Shown piece after piece: positions 36,596 to 37,512 of a DNA stretch of 37,512 nucleotides; position 1 is the first letter of the stretch, and the number at the start of each line of letters is the position of its first letter. Source of the DNA: a virus; IMG/VR virus record IMGVR_UViG_3300030616_000054, positions 1 to 37,512 of that record. One strand, 5' to 3'. A program made the position numbers and the translations under genes. The notes below the pieces were generated by a model. The model did not search any database, had not been told where the DNA came from, and saw only the letters and a list, made by a program, of their open reading frames with translations.

Positions 36596-36747
36596 CTGAT
36601 TCTTTCAATATCCTGTTCAGAGTAGAAGCGCCTTCCATACTTGACCTCAACGGGCTCAAGCTTCAGGCGGTGAATCCTGACCCGCACATTGTTGAAAGAA
36701 AGGCCCGTAAGACTTGCGATCTCGCGGGCCGTGTAGGTGTTTACCAT
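36583..36747 (-). CDS. MerR-type excisionase-like protein (54 residues)
   Basis: 54 residues. NTYTAREIASLTGLSFNNVRVRIHRLKLEPVEVKYGRRFYS is a MerR/excisionase winged-helix: TAREIA...GLS...VRxRIxRLxLxPxxxxyGrrfYs. It is the third gene of a leftward operon beside attR and overlaps its upstream neighbour by 7 bp. A recombination-directionality factor is the obvious reading, although xis genes are often near int instead. It may alternatively be a small regulator. Confidence 0.65.
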   Translation of the reverse strand: MVNTYTAREIASLTGLSFNNVRVRIHRLKLEPVEVKYGRRFYSEQDIERIRKNQ

Positions 36748-36920
36748 TCTTTTACCGACCTTCTTTTTCTGTGCAGCTCTTCGGGGTTCCGTAGTGATAC
36801 AAACCCTTCCCAGCGGCCATCAATCAGCGCTTCTACCACCGAATAGTAACTGCCTGCTTTAGAATCCCATTTCCATTCACTTGCCCGAAGGTCTTTTTCA
36901 TTAATTCTTAACTTGGTCAT
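36741..36920 (-). CDS. Hypothetical protein
   Basis: 59 residues from the ATG at 36920, with GGGGGA upstream on the minus strand. A tryptophan-rich small protein (LRASEWKWDSKAGSYYSVVEALIDGRWEGFVSLRNPEELHRK) of unknown family. It is the second gene of the leftward operon. The longer open frame starting at 36989 lacks a ribosome-binding site. Confidence 0.55.
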   Translation of the reverse strand: MTKLRINEKDLRASEWKWDSKAGSYYSVVEALIDGRWEGFVSLRNPEELHRKRRSVKEW

Positions 36921-36966
36921 ATCGTCCCCCTTTGCCGGGATGGGCTCCCGGCGGTCCGTGTAGGGT

Positions 36967-37134
36967 TTATCTGTAACTGTATCCTGCACGATACAACCTC
37001 TCAGCGTCGGCGGGCGTTACTACCCAATACTTACCGTCGTCACCCAAGATGATCCGCATGGGCTTTACAGCTCCATATGCGAAGTTCTCAGCATATCGCT
37101 CATTGTTAAACTTAAAAATCTTATTCTTGGTCAT
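36967..37134 (-). CDS. Hypothetical protein
   Basis: 55 residues from the ATG at 37134 with GGAGG five bases upstream. KIFKFNNERYAENFAYGAVKPMRIILGDDGKYWVVTPADAERLYRAGY looks like a small alpha/beta phage protein of the type found beside excisionases. It is the first gene of the leftward operon and lies 26 bp downstream of its palindromic promoter. Confidence 0.6.
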   Translation of the reverse strand: MTKNKIFKFNNERYAENFAYGAVKPMRIILGDDGKYWVVTPADAERLYRAGYSYR

Positions 37135-37159
37135 AGCATCCTCCTTAACTATACTTAAT

Positions 37160-37192
37160 TGTAACACGTATGTTACATTCTGTCAAGGAAAG
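37160..37192 (-). promoter_or_regulatory. Operator-containing promoter of the attR operon
   Basis: On the minus strand, TTGACA, a 17-bp spacer and TACAAT point leftward. The spacer and -10 carry the inverted repeat TGTAACA (37160-37166) and TGTTACA (37171-37177), a perfect 7+7 match across 4 bp, placed for a repressor to block polymerase. Confidence 0.75.
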
Positions 37193-37364
37193 ATGTAAAA
37201 AAAGAAGATTATTTTCGAGTATTTGTATATACCTATTTCCCGCCCTGGGGCGTGTGTACGAACGTGTGTATCTTTGCATCCAGAAATGCCCTTTTTTACC
37301 ATGCCGAGCATAGAATAATAGAGATATTAGAGGGTAAAAATGGAGATTTGAGCCCTCCCCATTT
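37193..37364. other. attR arm region
   Basis: AT-rich stretch without a credible gene. It holds the right-hand arm-type repeats (37251-37271), CGTGTGTAC and CGTGTGTAT 12 bp apart, counterparts of those at 227-246. Confidence 0.5.
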
Positions 37365-37406
37365 TCGACACGCATGAGGTCACAGGTTCGAATCCCGTGT
37401 CGCCCA
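37365..37406 (+). repeat. attR: core plus displaced 3' half of the host tRNA
   Basis: Core TCGACACGCATGAGG (37365-37379), then a tRNA 3' half ending in discriminator A37406. Joined to the host 5' half at 87-118 it forms the uninterrupted tRNA. It differs from the phage copy at four positions, including a compensated T-stem pair. Confidence 0.9.
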
Positions 37407-37409
37407 TCC

Positions 37410-37439
37410 AGCCCCTGCAGATTTGCAGGGGCTTTTTTT
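37410..37439 (+). terminator. Original host tRNA terminator
   Basis: GCCCCTGCAGATTTGCAGGGGC hairpin (8-9 bp) followed by seven T. It matches what would have followed the intact tRNA before integration. Confidence 0.85.
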
Positions 37440-37453
37440 GTATACTATACGTA

Positions 37454-37512
37454 ATGGAACTGTATTGGAACGAAACCCTCCTCAAGCCCGGAATGCTGAT
37501 CCGGGTAGATGA
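37454..37512 (+). CDS. Start of a host gene (partial)
   Basis: ATG 37454 opens a frame to the window edge: MELYWNETLLKPGMLIRVD, 19 complete codons. TATACT at 37441-37446 lies seven bases before the ATG and there is no ribosome-binding site, so the gene may be leaderless or start further on. The segment is too short for a family call. Confidence 0.35.
   Translation, partial: MELYWNETLLKPGMLIRVD

Larger units (their letters stand above)
119..37379. mobile_element. Complete siphovirus-type prophage integrated in a tRNA gene
   Basis: The element is bounded by identical 15-bp cores at 119-133 and 37365-37379 and starts with a tyrosine integrase gene beside attL. It carries every module of a temperate HK97-type siphovirus: repressor, replication and recombination genes, terminase, portal, protease, capsid, connectors, tail tube, tape measure, tail tip and fibres, and lysis genes. 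No sheath gene was recognised, so the tail should be non-contractile. One small gene at 8405 looks frameshifted; no other core gene is visibly broken, so the prophage may be inducible. Confidence 0.95.

Noticed and set aside
37145-37375. 76-codon minus-strand frame across attR
   Set aside because: It crosses the att core and arm sites, has no ribosome-binding site, and its product lacks protein-like features.

Overview
The window holds one essentially complete prophage of about 37.2 kb, integrated in a tRNA gene of a GC-rich bacterium, with a few host bases on each side. Left host sequence: the last 23 codons of a CheY-like receiver (1-72) and the 5' half of a tRNA-Val(GAC)-like gene (87-118). 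Right host sequence: the displaced 3' half of that tRNA (37365-37406), its terminator and the first codons of a host gene (37454 onward). The crossover core is the 15 bp TCGACACGCATGAGG at 119-133 and 37365-37379. The host cannot be named from sequence alone. A spirochaete or similar diderm would fit the lipoprotein and the tRNA, but that is a weak guess.

Layout, left to right. Lysogeny module: tyrosine integrase, a leftward lipoprotein probably expressed in the lysogen, a leftward XRE repressor, and a divergent promoter region. Early rightward genes: small ribbon-helix-helix (RHH), membrane and HTH-like proteins, an HNH endonuclease and an ExK-type nuclease. At 4404-5296 there are three tRNA-like cloverleaf elements with enlarged anticodon-position loops (15, 20 and 30 nt). 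They alternate with small genes, each element lying just upstream of one gene. This is the least explained part of the window. Then come a zinc-ribbon protein, a ParB-like protein and an SF2 helicase.

Replication and recombination: a putative annealing protein, a single-chain SbcD-SbcC (Mre11-Rad50) fusion of 1183 residues, SSB, a winged-helix protein, a secreted M23 peptidase, a block of small lower-GC genes, a DUF4373-type replication protein carrying a probable internal origin, and a Mor-like activator that probably switches on the late genes.

Late genes (17.9-34.9 kb) are those of an HK97-fold siphovirus: terminase small and large subunits, a portal fused to a MuF-type minor head domain, prohead protease, major capsid, a probable decoration protein, a pentapeptide-repeat protein, head-tail connectors, tail terminator, tail tube, tail chaperones with a -1 slippery site, tape measure, tail-tip proteins and two mosaic fibre/collar proteins with AT-richer distal parts. 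Lysis genes follow (34.96-36.56 kb): a membrane coiled-coil protein, an NlpC/P60 endolysin, a holin candidate and two completely nested spanin-like frames. A bidirectional terminator separates these from a leftward three-gene operon next to attR. Its last gene is a 54-residue MerR-type, excisionase-like protein, and its promoter carries a perfect 7+7 inverted repeat.
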